Origin: Firmicutes bacterium UBA5454
GTDB taxonomy: Bacteria; Bacillota; Clostridia; Caldicoprobacterales; DTU083
Direction: 5' to 3'
Assembly: GCA_002426555.1 (NCBI GenBank)
Contig: DIQU01000007.1
Span: 5,577-18,561 of the forward strand
DNA: 12,985 nt
Below are positions 12,518-12,985 of the stretch, piece after piece. A program made the position numbers and the translations under genes. The notes beneath the pieces were generated by a model. The model was not told where the DNA came from and searched no databases. It saw only the letters and a list, made by a program, of their open reading frames with translations. Numbering within the stretch: position 1 is the stretch's first letter; each line of letters opens with the position of its first letter.

Positions 12518-12808
12518 TCAAGGCAGTTGAATCCGGGGATTTTCCCCGGATTTTTTATACAACACAAATTTACTTCCTACCACCTGGACGCTGTCCGCAC
12601 CAGTTTCTTGTGCCAGAGCATCGCATGCTTCCTTAGGTGACAGGTCGGAATTATCCAGCAGATGAACTTTAATGAGTTCTCTAGCTTCCAGGGCTTCTTC
12701 TATCTGTTTTACTACAGAATCACTGATGCCCCCCTTACCTATCTGAAAGAGCGCACTCTCGCTGTTTGCCAGCTTGCGCAAATAACTTCTTTGTTTGCTT
12801 GTTAACAT
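12518..12808 (-). CDS. yhbY: CRM-domain RNA-binding protein YhbY (ribosome assembly factor)
   Basis: The 96-residue protein is a complete YhbY: LTSKQRSYLRKLANS, then FQIGKGGISDSVVKQIEEAL with the GKGG loop, ELIKVHLLDN and VVGSKFVLYKKS. The CRM domain binds RNA, and YhbY associates with large-subunit precursors; in Clostridia and Bacilli it usually lies beside obgE or nadD. The ATG at 12808 follows CAGGAGGG at good spacing. Its last codons contain the terminator hairpin of the convergent gene, so SGENPRIQLP is encoded by that stem-loop. A heptad-repeat region begins 21 nt upstream of the ATG. Confidence 0.95.
   Translation of the reverse strand: MLTSKQRSYLRKLANSESALFQIGKGGISDSVVKQIEEALEARELIKVHLLDNSDLSPKEACDALAQETGADSVQVVGSKFVLYKKSGENPRIQLP
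12530..12556 (+). terminator. Rho-independent terminator of the Mrr-like membrane protein gene, inside yhbY
   Basis: AATCCGGGGA (12530-12539) and TCCCCGGATT (12543-12552) form a perfect 10-bp stem with a TTT loop, followed by further T residues. It lies 23 nt after the stop at 12507 and within the last codons of yhbY on the other strand. On the minus strand the hairpin is followed by CAACTGCC, without a T run, so it should act in the plus direction only. Confidence 0.85.
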
Positions 12809-12985
12809 GTTTGTTCCCTCCTGTAATTCTCTGGGGCTTGATACGGGTTACGGGTTACGGGTAGTTGCGAGTATAGGGTTAGTCTCTGAGGCTTGATACG
12901 GGTTTCGGGTTACGGGTTTCGGGTTACGGGTTACGGGTCACGGGTAGTTACGAGTATAGGGTTAGTTTTTCGTTCTACTCGCATC
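12809..12985. other. Intergenic region upstream of yhbY
   Basis: Almost all of this stretch is heptad repeat. The remainder is the yhbY ribosome-binding site (CAGGAGGG) and about 20 nt at the window end without recognisable features. The yhbY promoter is not visible; it is probably beyond the window, perhaps upstream of an obgE-like gene as is common for this cluster. Confidence 0.5.
12829..12965. repeat. Duplicated heptad-repeat cassette (GTTACGG type)
   Basis: Two copies of a cassette occupy 12829-12882 (54 nt) and 12884-12965 (82 nt). Each starts CTCTGRGGCTTGATACGG, continues with a run of heptads (GTTACGG, GTTTCGG, GTCACGG), and ends with GTAGTTRCGAGTATAGGGTTAG. The second copy has exactly four more heptads (28 nt). 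The array lies upstream of yhbY, starting 21 nt from its ATG. The period of seven breaks any reading frame, so it is not coding. Confidence 0.85.

Noticed and set aside
12829..12965. CRISPR array or telomere-like sequence
   Set aside because: The units are only seven bases with no unique spacers, and no cas genes are near; similarity to telomeric GGGTTTA-type repeats is superficial and the site is internal.

Overview
This window looks like chromosomal DNA from a spore-forming, Gram-positive, low-to-moderate GC bacterium, most likely a member of the Clostridia (Bacillota). The grounds are strong AGGAGG-type ribosome-binding sites, frequent TTG/GTG starts, GerMN (sporulation/germination) lipoproteins, a WalR/PhoP-like two-component pair, a VanW-family wall protein, and a yhbY–nadD–yqeK–rsfS cluster. 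I cannot name a genus from the sequence alone. All gene names come from reading motifs, not from a database search.

Layout. (1) 1–1580, minus: a VanW-family, membrane-anchored protein whose Pro/Thr-rich tail is encoded by a 24-nt tandem repeat and runs off the window. (2) 1720–2454, minus: a glycerophosphodiester phosphodiesterase. (3) 2512–7321, minus: a unit reading response regulator, HAMP histidine kinase, lipoprotein with one GerMN domain, lipoprotein with three GerMN domains. Its order resembles the actinobacterial MtrA–MtrB–LpqB cassette. (4) 7430–8044, minus: ComEA. (5) 8045–8469: a 425-nt intergenic region with a 7-bp-period tandem array, a 64-nt imperfect palindrome of a widespread dispersed type, and the probable dacF promoter. 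(6) 8470–9927, plus: a DacF/PBP5-type D-Ala-D-Ala carboxypeptidase, overlapping tail to tail with rsfS. (7) 9902–11477, minus: nadD–yqeK–rsfS, tightly coupled. (8) 11584–12507, plus: a membrane protein with a degenerate Mrr-like nuclease fold, in inverse orientation between nadD and yhbY. (9) 12518–12808, minus: yhbY. (10) 12809–12985: a second heptad-repeat region, made of two copies of a cassette that differ by exactly four heptads.

How it fits together. Much of the left two thirds concerns the envelope: wall precursor trimming (DacF), a VanW wall-associated protein, phosphodiester turnover, and a two-component system next to two exported GerMN lipoproteins that could be its accessory sensors. 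Sequences resembling the WalR box (TGTWAH-N5-TGTWAH) lie upstream of vanW, dacF and the first GerMN gene, which suggests but does not prove one regulon. The right third is housekeeping: NAD synthesis, Ap4A hydrolysis, ribosome silencing and ribosome assembly.

No tRNA, rRNA, transposase or CRISPR array was seen. The best candidates for something little described are the two-component/GerMN lipoprotein cassette, the catalytically degenerate membrane Mrr-like protein, and the heptad arrays next to ribosome-binding sites.
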